From contig LS997563.1 in NCBI GenBank assembly GCA_000469685.2, positions 5,952,437 to 6,016,436 on the forward strand: a stretch of DNA of 64,000 bases. Direction: 5' to 3'. Source of the DNA: Haemonchus contortus (lineage: Eukaryota; Nematoda; Chromadorea; Rhabditida; Trichostrongylidae). The position numbers and the translations under genes are program-made. A model generated the notes under the pieces. The model ran no database searches. It saw nothing but the letters and a program-made list of their open reading frames with translations, and was not told the DNA's origin. Shown in pieces: positions 11,452 through 24,289 of this stretch (position 1 is the first letter of the stretch; each line of letters begins with the position of its first letter).

Positions 11452-14400
11452 TTAAGAAACCGCAGAGTTGGACACTTTCGAAGATCCCAACAAGGCACTC
11501 ACATTTGTATAATCCCTAATACTCATTCTATGATACTTGGAAAGATGAACTGCAAATCGAGCTCTCGCAGCAAAAGATACGTTGCAGGATTTGCAGCAGA
11601 ATGGTGTTACTCCTAAATAAGAATCTATCAGAATCAGGAGATTGAAGGTCACAGGTAAGCCTGAAACTATGCCCTTCACCAGCTCCTGGTACAGACCCTT
11701 CATCTGACAAATTTACTGTGTTCCAATAAAGTCACAATTCTCGACCCACAAAACAAACATACCTTTGTGGTGATTAAGATGGTCGTCTAGCAGTCCACTA
11801 GTCCTGAAGGCTTTCCCGCAACCTTCCCAATAACAATAATATTTTCGAGTTCTTCTATATTCGGTGTACGCTTTATCATGCACCTGAAACTTCATTTGCA
11901 TGGTCGGTTGAAGCTCTCAATAATAGAGACCAAAAATTTACCTCTATTGAAGCGTTGCTTAATGAAAAAAGTAGGCACGAAGGCAAAAACTGCGCTCATT
12001 GAAAAACAACAGTTTTAGGCCCCCGCCTATGGAAGCTCTTACTTATCCGTAGCGCCTTTCCAACCAACCAATGACAGGTTACTTACCCTTTTTATATGTT
12101 TCTTCAAAAGGTAGGAGTTCCGATAGTGTTTACCACACAGAGCGCACTGCATACCTAAACACATTCCGTAGCAGAGCCTTTTATAATACTTCTCCACAAA
12201 CTCGAACAACCGTAGCTTGGCAAAAGAGACGTACCAACGCCATTGCTTTTCAGTTTTGTGAACGAGGGCTTTTTGAAATCTTTGGATTCATCACAATCTG
12301 ACGAAATATCTGACGTTGATGCACACTCGGATACCGATGCCGTTGTACAGCTAGCCAAACGTTTGTGCTCAGATTTCGGCACCGATGAACCTAGAAGTGA
12401 TCCTTAAATTTCCTTCTCTCAAGGGTTCTTCGGTGTTTTGATTTATCTAACAATAGGCTCTCACTGGCCGGATTCGAGACCAAGAACGAAGACAATGAAG
12501 CGCTAACCGTCTTCGGTCATGATTTCGAATCAGGCCAGTGAGAGCCTATTGTCGGAGAACGGGAATCAAAACCTGTCAAGGCAAAGAACAAAATTTCGCG
12601 GAAAAGCTAAGTGCAGAAAACTGTGGTAGTGAGTGGAAATGATGACTAACAACTCGTTCCTTCCTCTCGGTCGCCGTCAAGCTCTTCAAGGAGGTTAACA
12701 TCACATTGTTCGTGGAATGAACGCAAATGGTTATCCAAATCACCCAGTAAGACGTGAATAGTACAATCCGGCATAGGGCACAGAATTCCTTTCTCGTGGA
12801 CGCTTTAAAAGAAATATCACAAAATTACCTATACAATTCATAACAATTAGGGAATTTTCAACCACTACCGCTTCATACCCACTTCATCAAGTGTGAATTG
12901 AAATCCTCCAATTCACTTGTAATGAAGTCACACTGAGAGCAAGTGAAGCACGAAGTTTCTTCCGATGGAGCGAGCGTTGACCTCACGTCACGTGGAGATT
13001 CAGCCGGTAAACGTTCGAAATGCACTGTCCGCAAGTGATGTCTGTAATTTCAAAAAATAGCGATTGAAGCTTGTTTGCCATATAGTTCATACTTCAAACG
13101 CCATCGCGCCACGCGCATATTACAGCCAGCTACAGTGCAGACAATCCCCTTCTCATGATTAGCGAGAGTGTGCTTCCGAACTTCGGCGAGGACCTTAACA
13201 TCAAATAGTTTGGAATATTCCATGGAATCAAATCGTTAAAACGACACCATAGGACATCAGAAACCAAAGAGGTCGCTGACCTTGCTTGAAAATTGGCAAA
13301 ACTTGCAACGGTGAGCTACCGGGTGGACAGTAGCGACATGTGCGCGTAGTTCCACGAAGTCATTGAAACGCTTCCCACATTTTGAGCACGAGTGAGATTC
13401 TGAAAGAGAGAAAGTAGTGAAGATCAAGGGGTTTCAACAAAAGGCTGAACAAAGCAGACGGCAGTAACGCACTACTATGCTTGTTGTTGATATGACGCTT
13501 GATTTTGCTTGGAAATGGAGCTGAGTAAGAACAGTGAGGGCAACTGCAGAAAATTAAGTTATCGCTAATATTCTTGAAACCTCTGAACCTTCAGAACAAA
13601 AATAAAACCTACGTATGTCTATTAGCTGAATCACGTAACCGTCGCTTGGCATCTTCCGCGAGGATTTCTTTCCTCGCCTTCGTACCAACCTTAGGCAGCG
13701 AGCGACGAGATTGCTTGGCTTTTCCTAAAGTTTGAGCAATGCCGTACTACAGCTCAAAATCAAATAGAATCGGTTCGAATGATTGCAAGGCTCTTCAGAA
13801 CAATAAACCTGGGTAACAAAACAAAAAATAAATAAATAAATATAATAAAAAATAATATAATATACTATAATAATACACATAACAAAAATAAAACCTGAAC
13901 CTTACCTGTACATGGGATTGATGGTGACGCAGGATTTGGAGAATCCACCCTGCCTCGCTTCGCCTCGTTTGAATTGCTTGCAGAAGACGGTACAGTTTCT
14001 ACCGTTTCGATTTTTTCCGAGCATGCGTTTTCAAATTTTTCTGAGGAAGGTTCGCGTGACGTTTGATCGGGATCCTCCTTAGGCGAGGAGTTACACTTTA
14101 CAGTTAAAGTTGACGGTGAAGTGCACTTCCTGTGAAAAAGATTTCTTGAAGAATTAGCTGACTGAATGTTTAACCGGCAACAGAACTGCATATATAAATC
14201 TATACCTAACATCACTGCCATTCGAAACTTCATTAAAAGTTTCAGTTTTGGGTGAGCTTGGACACGAGCGAACCACACCATTGTTGTTGTCCTGGAATTC
14301 GTTGTAACCTTTGAAGAGGAGCAAAATCTCGTAAATAGATCAGGAACCTCATACCCTCTTCTGAATGCTTACCGATGAGTCACTCTTGTCTTCGGAACCA

Positions 14401-14901
14401 CTTGGTACAATGTTAGTATACTTTGTATGCAAATTATCATGTGTGACGCCTCTCCTACCATTCTTCAGAGCTCGAGAGTCTGAATAGGCAAATGGTAAGT
14501 TCTCAATCGAGCGCTTGGTTAAAGCACGTATCTATCACGCGTATAAGAAATCGAACACAGAAAAAAAGGTGCCAAGTCTCATCACTGGGCCCCTCGGATG
14601 GATGCTTGACGCTTACTTCAGAAAACCACAGTTTCATGGAATCCTCTACAAAACGACTACAATTCCTCATCGAAACGACCTTAGACATCATCGGAATGAG
14701 AATTCCAAAGAGAAAAACAAAAAGCAAACAGGGCTGTGAATTTGTGAATTGGATTAGTACACACTTCTTTGGTAATTCAAACCAACTCTAAATAAAAGAA
14801 TATGAAGATTGACGACTCCCACATAACTGCTCACCTAATCCATCTCGTCTTTTTCGCCGTTCCTTCTTTCGGCTCTCCCTTGCTACTTCCATTCTGAACA
14901 T
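11452..14901 (-). CDS. Multi-C2H2 zinc-finger protein
   Basis: On the minus strand a chain of short exons encodes about nine C2H2 fingers. In protein order they include CPHCSYSAPFPSKIKRHINN, CSKCGKRFNDFVELRAHVAT, a finger split over a 48-bp intron near 13040-13165, CSQCDFITSELEDFNSHL, CPMPDCTIHVLLGDLDNHL, CALCGKHYRNSYLLKKHIKR, CYWEGCGKAFRTSGLLDDHL and a last one CKSCNVSFAARARFAVHLSK. The start is taken at 14901 (MFRMEVARES), whose exon ends at 14835 and joins in phase to exons at about 14384-14480, 14221-14290 and 13905-14133. The stop is at 11452 (ending KVSNSAVS). The N-terminal third is basic, then Ser/Glu/Asp-rich and low in structure. A nuclear nucleic-acid-binding role follows from the fingers; the orthologue was not recognised. 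Exon limits between 11600 and 11720 and near 13200 are uncertain. The start lies 315 bp downstream of the SEFIR-receptor stop on the same strand. Confidence 0.75.
12451..12551. repeat. 101-bp inverted-repeat element with tRNA-like arms
   Basis: A 19-base arm (CAATAGGCTCTCACTGGCC, 12451-12469) is repeated exactly in reverse complement at 12533-12551. Just inside, both arms carry a TTCGAATC-like block, and the centre is a smaller palindrome (GAAGAC...AGCGCT...GTCTTC). It sits in an intron of the zinc-finger gene. Confidence 0.85.
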
Positions 14902-15216
14902 AACACAACTTTAGAATGTACACAAAAAGAAGGAATCAATCCAAAAACCCTGAAGGCCAAATCGCCAGCAATTATCAAATGCAAATTCAAATACTAAGTG
15001 CAAATCAACACATATGTAAAACTTTGGCAAAGTGCCGAAAAATGTTTATGTTCATAGAACAACATGAAAATTACTCAAGCAAAAACAACAACTGCAAACA
15101 ACTAGAACGATCTCACAATAACAAGTACAATTAGAGGAATAATCACTATTGAGCATTTGTAGGACTTCTATTGAAGGTATCACAGCTGCATATTGCATTA
15201 ACAGTGATCGTAAGCA

Positions 15217-18200
15217 TCAATCCTCATCGGGCGGCAATAAAGGAAACTCTGCATTGGCTTCATCCACCTAAGAACAGCTTTTGAACAGAAGTCTTCTTAT
15301 AGTAAAAAGGACGGGTAAAAAGAAAAGAAGGGGTCATCATATAGCAGTAAAACAGTAAAAAAATTGATGAAGTTTTGGCCTACCTCATTCGGTTCTGGCG
15401 GCAATACACCGAAGATCTCTGCTGCCTTTTCTCTTTCATCATTTGTTATTAGTCTGGTGAGTTCCCCTTTAGGAATTTCATTCAGATCGCCACTGCTCTC
15501 TACGTTGGCGTCCTGAAGCGAGCATAAGATGATTAAACTTACATCGCATCACTTTAAATTGAATTAATCAAACGACAAACAGTCCAATTACCTCAGTACA
15601 AATCCTCTGCTGCATCCAGTCAGGGTTTCTCTGTATCAAAGCCATCATAGTCTCAACAGCGTCATTAAACTCATCTACGGCAGGACAGTTGGATGGTACT
15701 CGGTGGTCACATGCATCGTCAATAGAATGTATAAGCGCAGTCAAACGAGCGAAGTTTGAAGGAACTAAAAAGCATGATGAATGCTTCTTCAAATCGCCCT
15801 CCTTGTATTTCACACCAAGAGATCATCTTCAAAGGCCTGTTATGGAAATAATTCGTGAAAACTCCTGAGATTACACTGACTACTAAAACGGAAGCAGCAA
15901 AAAAGCTCACCTTCTACTTCTGGAAGTCCCAATATAGCTAACTGGCTAGGGGTCGTTGGCGAAAAAGGAAGGCGACAAATAATATACTTATTGACAGGAG
16001 CTGCTTCTGTACATTCCTGCAAATCACGTTACATAAGCACATAAGCGGATGAATTTAGCTCTAAACTAGAATACCTTAATAATCATGTTTATAGCAGGAA
16101 CGAAGAGATCCGGAAAAGGACGTCGCTGTCGCAAATTTTGGCCGTCGAGAACCAACTGGGAGCATGGTGATATAACGATCAACACTTTAGATGCTCGACA
16201 AATCGAATCGAGGAGCCAACGATATGGACGAACAACTGAATTGCGAAGAGCCATCAGAACACTTCCACGAGACCAAATGTTAAAAAACAGGAAAAAGCTT
16301 ACATTCTGCTTATCTATACAGAAGTAAAAGCAGTTTTTGAAAACCTTACCAGAATTACTCATCTCGTGATGATCCAGAAGTACAGTGACTTTTGCATGTT
16401 CTTCTAAGACACGACTGAGGGCAAGCACTACTGCCGAATATTCGCCACAATCGTCTGGCGTCAGTAGAAGAACCAAAGGTTTCACTTGTAGTTCAATGTC
16501 TCGCACCTCAGCTGGTGTTCGCCGCACCCGCCGCCGCAAAACAAGTAAGTAGAACATACTACACAATGCTACGCCTAGAAGTACACCTGAAATATCTCCT
16601 TACAGTTGTGTAACCAATCAAGACTGTTGGAAATGAAAAATTCTTATTCTCAATGTCCCAAAAACGAAAAATTTACATGCGAGGGCAAACAAGATGAACG
16701 AGCTTGAGTCACGCATCCGACGCAATCCCTTCCATGATAAGCTTGCCCGATCAGCAGGGAGCGAGAAATTAATAGCAGTGTGAGCACAAAGACGACAAGG
16801 AACTGAGCTAGTCGGAACGTTATCACAAATGAGCATGCAATCGTGCCGCGGAATATGTGCATATACAACGTACTCTCCTTTGGCTACGTTGCGCCACTGA
16901 AACCTTTGCATGAGGGGAGTAGTACTTTGGGTGATAAATTAAAAATCGAAGGGTAACCTTGAGTCTATAAAAACATTGAGAATACCAAGAATTTCATCAT
17001 TCTTACTCAAAAACATACCTTGAATCCAGTAGATGGGTGGACAACGTTGACTGATTGCAAAGGTCGAAGCACACCATCGACGTGACGCTCGAAGATTGAT
17101 ACAGTAATTACTCTAGCTGAACAGTTTCAATTGAGCACATTAAGCGAGTATTCGAATAATGAGACATTGTGATGTTTACCGTGCGATGAGGATGGTCCTT
17201 CAACGCGCAACCAAAGCCCGTCCTCATCACCAAAGTCAACAATTAGCAGCGGTGACCAGTCTGGAGTAGAAATATTCTGAAAAACAAATGAATTATGATA
17301 TGATACATAACTATGTGAATGTAAGTAGAACTGGACATTTCTACTATTTCAGAAGAGGAATTACCTTGTTTGCATAAAAAGTGCCAATTTCTGGAGATAG
17401 CTGGGAATCCGATGGCGAAGTGACCAGTAAACTCGATCTTAATAGACTGAATAAATGGCGTACAGGAGAGATTCAATCAAACACCACCATATATAGTGTA
17501 GTTATAGTGTAATGTAGTTAACACAATCAAAAATAGCGTTATCTCACAACTTCAACCGTCACTAATAACAAGTCAAAGGAAAGGTTACACCAAGAAACCG
17601 AGAACCTGTATTGGCAAAAGCCTTTCCGGCCAAAACCTTATGTTTCCCTTTCCTCCATAAATGTAACACGGAGCCCTTTCACAGGCGCACATGTGCGCTT
17701 TTCAAACTTTCGAAAGAACAAAGGTTTTTAAAATTATAATTGCTCGCGTTGTTGCTGCTCTGTTACTATATGCGCTCACGTACCTGCACTGCTGAGGAAA
17801 AATTGTGACATTCACCATGTACTGAGAAAGACCAAACATTCGAAAACAGGAGTATCCGAACGTAAAAGGAGCCTAAAATCCATACGTGACGAGTCTAACG
17901 ACTTGCTAAGCAGAAAAGTCAAAGTCAAGCACTTAAATGCTGCCAACTCACAGAAACATCTTCGCCTTCATCAAATATAATTGCCCTGCATGGCCACAAC
18001 CATTTCCCTTTAAATGACATTCGCGCAGCATCATGGCAATAAATATCTTCGGCATCAGGAGCATGTAAACATTGCAGCCGGATAAAGACAGAATTCGCAT
18101 TATCATAGACGGTAGCAGAAATATTTAGCTCTATATGGGGTAAACTGGAATTTGCAGTTCTTCACTATGCGAAGAGCCTGTTTGGAGAACTGTAAATAGT

Positions 18201-18612
18201 ATGTGTACCCACAGATTGTTGTTCTCAATCCGAACAGTGGGAGTGACGCTAACAGAAACTAAACCAGTAGGGCAAACAGGATAATCATAGTCGGGACCTA
18301 AATGTACAAATGAGGAAAAGAATGCAAGTTACGTTGGTTAGAAAATAAATAAGGAAATAAAGGTTAGAGATGAAAATTAGCAAAAGTAAGTATTAAAAGT
18401 CGAACAGTACCTAACGGTGATGATTTATTGTAGATCTCCGCACAACTTTGCGAATTCCCAATAATTCTATATACAGATTCAGACGTGCTAATATTTTTAT
18501 CGACGTTGACTCTTGTGCTATTATAACATCTATCGGGTGTGGAGAATCGTATGAGGAAGAATAATAAAAATAAGAGGCTTTTGAGTAATATAAGTCTGAT
18601 ACAGACTAACAT
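15217..18612 (-). CDS. Interleukin-17 receptor-like protein with SEFIR domain
   Basis: A single-pass type I receptor. The first exon (18411-18612) begins with a hydrophobic signal peptide (LLKSLLFLLFFLIRF), which is why the start at 18612 is chosen over an in-frame Met at 18681. The Cys-bearing ectodomain follows on exons at 18213-18297, 17952-18144, about 17365-17470, 17181-17280, 17025-17120 and 16660-16916. A transmembrane stretch (GVALCSMFYLLVLRRRVRR) near 16540-16590 leads into the SEFIR domain, with KPLVLLLTPDDCGEYSAVV (about 16430-16480) and SKVLIVISPCSQLVLDG (about 16130-16180). The tail ends in an acidic LLPPDED. SEFIR domains mediate homotypic binding to Act1-type adaptors in IL-17 signalling; C. 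elegans has ILCR-1 and ILCR-2. Which of the two this matches was not decided. Its start is 394 bp downstream of the bS16m stop on the same strand. Confidence 0.87.
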
Positions 18613-19006
18613 CTCTTCAGCGAATTCTTCTAAGCAGAAGCCTCTTGAGAAGCCTGAAAAAACGTATATGCAAAAAATCACTTTTGATAGGAAGAATAAT
18701 AGTTCTGCCGCTTCAACTTAGCACCATCATCCCAGGGATTCTTTACGAGGTTTTTGACGGAATGTGCAGTAATGGACCGCGCCGGGAGACTGGCAAAACC
18801 TTAACGCCAAAGCCTTCTTCGGTATTTAAAAGAACCAGAAAACGTCCTGCTCCGGGCACTCGAAAGACCACAGATGGTGAACGTATCTTGTTTTTTTGCG
18901 ATGTCAGCTACTTGAATGAAGGTACGTATAATTACAAAGAAATAATGCTCCATACTGCAACTCGAAGAGAATTAGAAGCGGCAAGCTCATTAAGTTGAAA
19001 TATGCT

Positions 19007-19655
19007 TTAATGAGTATCAAAAGCAACCTCTGTGGCTTCTTCTGTGGCTTCTTCACTATCGGCCCCTATCTCTTTGGTTTGCGTTGAAGCAGCCGCAGCT
19101 TCCCTGTTGTGCCGCGCTCTAATGAAAGTCTTCGGATGGATAGGAAACAATCCAGACAGACCTGTAATCAAATACTGAATTTAACACTTGAATCATTTGG
19201 CCTCAGTTTTTGCTTAGTGTTGATTACATGGCTCGATTGCCCACACTTCTTTGTCGTAATATGTATTTAACCACATGAATGAATTTATGGTCAATGATAT
19301 GAAGAGAAATACCTTGAAAACCCACCCAGAAGTTCCAGAACGGGAACAGATATATGAGCGTTACGCTCTCCAATCCAATACTTCAATCGGCCAAAGTTGA
19401 AAGACACAAGTTTTTCGTTTCTTGAATTCGGCAGTGGATCAAACGTCCCAAGCTGAGACTACCATCAACATTAAGGAGTGTTTGTTATATTTGAAATGTG
19501 AATAATACCTGCTCGATAATATTGCCTTCGTATCTCCTTCCCAGAGCTCTATCAGGAAATACACAGACGTGGTAGAATGGCCGATTTGTGCAGCCGAATA
19601 AAGCCAAGCCAATAGAAGGACGACCGTAGTATTTCGGGATTACAAGCTTCCGCAT
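19007..19655 (-). CDS. mrps-16: Mitochondrial small ribosomal subunit protein bS16m
   Basis: Three exons (19509-19655, 19326-19452, 19007-19161) join in phase to 142 residues. The N-terminal core has IGLALFGCTNRPFYHVCVFP, then RRYEGNIIEQLGTFDPLPN and RLKYWIGERNAHISVPVLEL. This matches the bS16 pattern (basic beta strand, RPFYHIVV, E-x-LG-x-(Y/F)-(N/D)-PLP, KYW-x(n)-VxxLL). A Glu/Ala-rich C-terminal tail goes beyond the bacterial length, as in animal mitochondrial forms. bS16m is part of the mitoribosomal small subunit body. Starting the protein at 19655 leaves almost no presequence, which is common for this family. It is the upstream member of a same-strand set with the SEFIR receptor and zinc-finger genes. 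Confidence 0.93.
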
Positions 19656-21315
19656 CTTACCGACAACAAGCTTTCATAGACTGGCGAACGGAATCCCACT
19701 CAGTCTGATAGAAGAGGGACAAAACTGGAGAATAAAAGCCCCCAGAAAAATTTGCCAAAATAGCGATCACAAACGCCGCGCTGCGACCGGTTCGCCTGCG
19801 CAAGCTAATTATTGGGGCGCGAAAACTGCGCATCTGTAGAAATTGAAGGATTTGCCGAGATTCCCTGTGAGGAACGATTTGGTTAAGCAAGTTTGCCGGC
19901 CCTCGGTGACTGATATTGGAGATCTTGCCATAATGTTAGGCCATGGTCCCAGGTCATAGGGTTATGCACCATGTATTTTAATTCGTTTTGAAGGGATGTT
20001 TACAAGTAGGCATACGAGGTTTTGGCAACAGTAACCAGTGAATATTTCTACCAACAATAGAATCGCCTATGAAATTATCCCTCTAAGTTCATCGCCAGTG
20101 AGTGTTAGGGTTTTAACCTCACTTTTCATGATACCAACGCTTAGGTAGTTCTAACAACGTTTCCCTTATAATTTCTCTTCCCTATCCTTCTCTGCAGCCG
20201 GAACCATTCACTCAAACAACGTGTCGCGTTCACTTTTTCGAAGCTTGCATTGTATGAGTAAGGTTTGAATTTCTAGTGAACGACTACGGTAACTGCCGTG
20301 GGAAGTAGTGTGTGAGTCCGCCCACTGTCCATTCCTATTTCCCTCTCCCAGTCCGGTGGCTATGAAAATTAACAACAGTGAATTAATGGCCAACCGAAAT
20401 GGCTCTTTCTTCGATTATGAAAAGCAGTTTAAATCCCATATTCAGGAAACAATCACATTAATAAGAAATCTCAGCAACTAGAGTAGTCTGTAGCTAATAC
20501 AGTTGCAACAAATAAATAATGAATGCCAAACTTTATGATTCCGTTCCAACATAATAGAAAATACGGATATACTAGAATATGGATTACTGGAATGATTATT
20601 TGATTATTCAAGAACACAACTCATTTCTGTGAAAAATACCATTATTAAAACTCTCTGTGAATAACAACAAACAATAGTTACTTATCATTATGAAAAGTTG
20701 AACATAGAAAAACTCATAGAAATGTGAACGTATATTTCTTCGCCTGACTAGCTATTAATCTGGAAGTCGTATTTTTTTCCGGAACCTCGAGAAGAGCTAC
20801 GAGAAGAGCTTCCTCTGTAAATAAGCACCATAAAAATTCACAGGAAAATTCAAACACAGGCCCATTCATGAAACCTCGCGGTTGAGGAAGCGATGCCAGA
20901 CGGTTGCTCGGAGCTGGCAGTAAAAAATATGCTTATAATCGAGGTCAAAATGAAATAGTGTGAACACCCTCATTTGCTTCATAGAAAAACGTGTAGTTCA
21001 CCGAAAATGTCTACGAAGAAGAAATGCATGGGAAAAAAGGTGGACGGCAGTAAGGACATATCACCTAACGTTCTGCCCAATCGAGTATTTTTCAAAGCAC
21101 GAAACTCAAAGCCGTGAAAAGGAAATGATAAATGACAATATGGAAAACTAATTTCTAGGATGCTGAGACTTTTCTGCTCTGGACAGTGGATTTGATCTAG
21201 AGTAAGACCGTCCTTTCACCCTATTATGTACAATTAGGAAAAAATAGAGCAGTAAGGCCAGCTAAAAAAAGGCGGCCTCTATAAATGTAGACTCGACAAC
21301 GAGGTTCAGCAGCTG
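19656..21315. other. Interval without a supportable gene
   Basis: This is the region between the ZHP-like stop and the bS16m start. A 61-codon minus frame at 20208-20393 starts with a signal-like stretch (MAINSLLLIFIATGLGEG), but no neighbouring exon or family was found. It should hold the bS16m promoter or trans-splice region just above 19655. Much of it is A/T-rich. Confidence 0.5.
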
Positions 21316-23852
21316 TCAAATCTGGATCAGGTCCATAATTACGTTTGACGGACAGTTTGAAGTACAGTACCCGTGTTTTGGCTTCTTTATTCCCAACATC
21401 GCTGGTGTTGTCATCATCTGATCACATGAAAAAGTAATTGGTGATGGAAGTGACTTGTCAGTGTTCGCGAATACATCCGAAATATGGTTACGGTTTCTAT
21501 GTCCAGTCGATGTGAAGCGATTCATTGGCTGTAATGCACCATCATTAATTCAAAGGTCTCAAGCAGTATCCGCTGTAAGCAGGAACGTACACTACTGTTG
21601 AGTATCGGTGTGCTCGTAGCAACATTGAGAAATGACAGTCCGCTGCCAGTCTCCATTTCATTTTCTCCATCGATACCAGAATCTCGAATATGTACTTTAC
21701 TAGTGGACTAAACATGAAAACAGTAGTCACCAACCTGAACTAGCAATCGGCGGAAGGGACCTTATGCCTTTTTGTAGCTCCTCAATTTGTTTTTCGTGTT
21801 CAGCAAGTCTGAAATCTACGCAAAAAGTGCAAAAATAGCGCATGTGTCAGGAGTCTCCATCGAGGTCACCTAATCGAAACTAGGTTGCTTCGTGCACCAC
21901 ATTTTTAAGCTCAGAAGTGAGTCGTGGCGGATCCCAACAGTACAAGGCTATAGTCACTCAAACTCACTATCGAGCAAGTAAAGTGAAGCAGAGATCGAAC
22001 GAAACTGAGACAGCCATAAAAGTATCGGTTGATAAACGTTACAAATGAGTAACTACTGAACTGACTTCGTCTCGAGCTCTCGGCAACGCATTCGTTCCAT
22101 GTCCAATTCACATTTCAAGCGCAGATGTTCTTTTGCAGCCTTACTAAAATGAAATTTTATTGAATAGATTCTAGAAAGAAAAGAGAAGAAAATGAAGATT
22201 AAGAAAGTAAGAGCGAAAAAATCCCACTTTTTTAACTCTATGTGCTTTTTTATCTCATCCTGGGCTAAGTGAGCGAATTTTACTGCTTTTCTTTCCTAAA
22301 ATCAATAAATGATTTCAGATAGAGTGGGTATCAAAATCAAATTATGACAAGAGGGTAACTCACTCGATCACTGATAATTTTCGCAAGCCGTGTCCTGTTA
22401 CTTGATTGAAATTCCAATACCTGCGAAAGTTTTTTCATGTACATCGTTGCGATTTCCTTTGGATTTCGGAATAGTATCTGAAATTTTCCACAGAAACTCT
22501 TAAGAAATCAGGACTGCATATCTGGACAATGCACTGGGGTGCAGTCAGAAGCACACTCTATTAACAACGCTTCAATCACAGATTTCGATTCTGGGCCGCC
22601 TCGCATGCATTTCTGAAGTCAGTTGAATGTAGGTAAAGAAGGTGTGAGCGCTCGTCCACTCCTACCAATCAGAAATTATTAACTAAGTACTTCTTATAGC
22701 GGAAAAATTGATGACAAACACACGTCTTTGAGTAACATTTTTAATGGAAGTGGACGCAGTACGCGAGTGGCTGAAGAAGAACATCTTCTGGCGGCTTTTG
22801 GGCAGTTTTACTATATAGCAATCGCAAAAGCAGGGGGGATTGTCAAATTTCAAGATAGTACGCATGAACACGCTACAAACTTACAGCCGACTGCCTCATG
22901 AATCATTGGTGGCTGACTGCAAGGTATGACTGTTTATAAAAGCTCTAATACAATCTGAATGGAAGATGGGATATGCATTAAACGCTGAAAACCTGTATGA
23001 GACTACAAAATTTTAAAGAGTCCGCGTTTTACTCTATTATGGCAACGCTCGGTTAACCGATACTGCAATACCACTCATTATCAACAACCTGCAAATCAGG
23101 ATGAAGATTTCTGTTGATCTCAACGAACGTGCACTTCTTGTTGCAAAATGGGCACAAGGAGTCCGAACCACAACCATCAGGCTTATCTAAATTAAAACGA
23201 ATTAGAACCACCCAGGGCAGGAGGAAGCTTTTTCAGAGACGTTGGGGAGCTCTAGTTTGGGAGGAACAAAATCTGGGGGATACGTTGAGACCTACAATTT
23301 CAGAGCATTTATTAGAAATTTAACAGGGCCAGAGATCCCCTTGATGTTCAAAATTTTTGAGGAATTTTGTCGATTGCTGTTCTGGCCCAACGATTGGGAA
23401 AGATCTCAGAAAAGATAAGCATTGAAATTTCTAGATATCTTACAATTCTTCGAAATGGACCTAATGGGAAAAGTGAGATCAGTGAGTGATTAGAAAATGT
23501 ACACGCTTGAAGGAAATCACCAAAGTTATCATATTCGTGCAAATGTGATAAATCCCTTTCAAAATGATGTAACGGTATAGTTAATACAGAAAATTGCATT
23601 CCTAAACCTTAGTCTTATCCTATTAAAGGGTAGGTAGGTGAAAATAGGTAGGTGTATTATCTGAACAACAAATAAATTTTAAAAAGTTGAAAATAAAAGA
23701 GAAAATAAGGTAAAATGCATAAGTTTCCGAAACTCACTAGCAGTTGAGCTGCATTTCTGGCAAATAATGTGTCCACAACTGGAAATAAAATAGACAACGC
23801 CTTGAGCAGGTTGTCGACCGCACGCGTTACAATGAATCCAGTCACTACCCAT
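21316..23852 (-). CDS. ZHP/RNF212-family RING-finger protein (meiotic crossover factor)
   Basis: The first exon (23738-23852) starts MGSDWIHCNACGRQP and continues with SSCGHIICQKCSS. Exon 2 (from about 23187 downwards) completes the RING with CPFCNKKCTFVEI. Later exons give ILFRNPKEIATMYMKKLSQ and VLEFQSSNRTRLAKIISDR, then a long charged helix over about 22290-21745 (HLAQDEIKKHIELKK, LKCELDMERMRCRELE, LAEHEKQIEELQKGI), a predicted coiled coil. The Ser/Thr-rich tail ends near TTPAMLGIKKPKHG before the stop at 21316. N-terminal RING, FR(D/N)P block, coiled coil and disordered Ser-rich tail in that order are the layout of Zip3/RNF212/ZHP proteins. These are ubiquitin/SUMO-ligase-like factors on the synaptonemal complex that set crossover sites. 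C. elegans has ZHP-1 to -4; which one this corresponds to is not resolved. Small exons near 22540-22920 are tentative. Confidence 0.85.
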
Positions 23853-24289
23853 AGTTTCTTAAGAAAATGTAGCAATTTAAGCAGCTTATTTACTTGTGGA
23901 GGAATCTTTAAAAAGTCACTGACTAAACAACGAAGCAAATACTTCACGCGCACAGTACTAACTAATACCTTTCATAATTTGTTTACAGCATTTGAGCGAA
24001 AGAAGAAATGTATTCAAAACACTCGCTGAAAGACATCTAAGCAAAAATAGATGGAATAAAGAAGATCGACAGGAAATAGTGGTGGTGCAACAATAAAAAT
24101 TAACGACTAAGAAAATTTCAAAATAATTCAGATCCCCTCACATCAAATGTTCCTACACATCTACCCCGCTAGATTTCATTTCTAATAGTTAAAAAAGACA
24201 ACAGTGGCAATTCGAAACATGATTTACGCATAACTTAATGGCTAAGACCAGACATTCTAAAACTGATCGGACAAAATCAAGGACTCACT

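Noticed and set aside
20208..20393. Small minus-strand frame with a signal-peptide-like start
   Set aside because: Sixty-one codons, no homologue recognised, no adjoining exon; kept only as a note in the interval.
23657..23953. 98-codon minus frame rich in Leu/Val
   Set aside because: It overlaps the ZHP RING exon in another frame, and the RING frame carries the conserved Cys/His residues.
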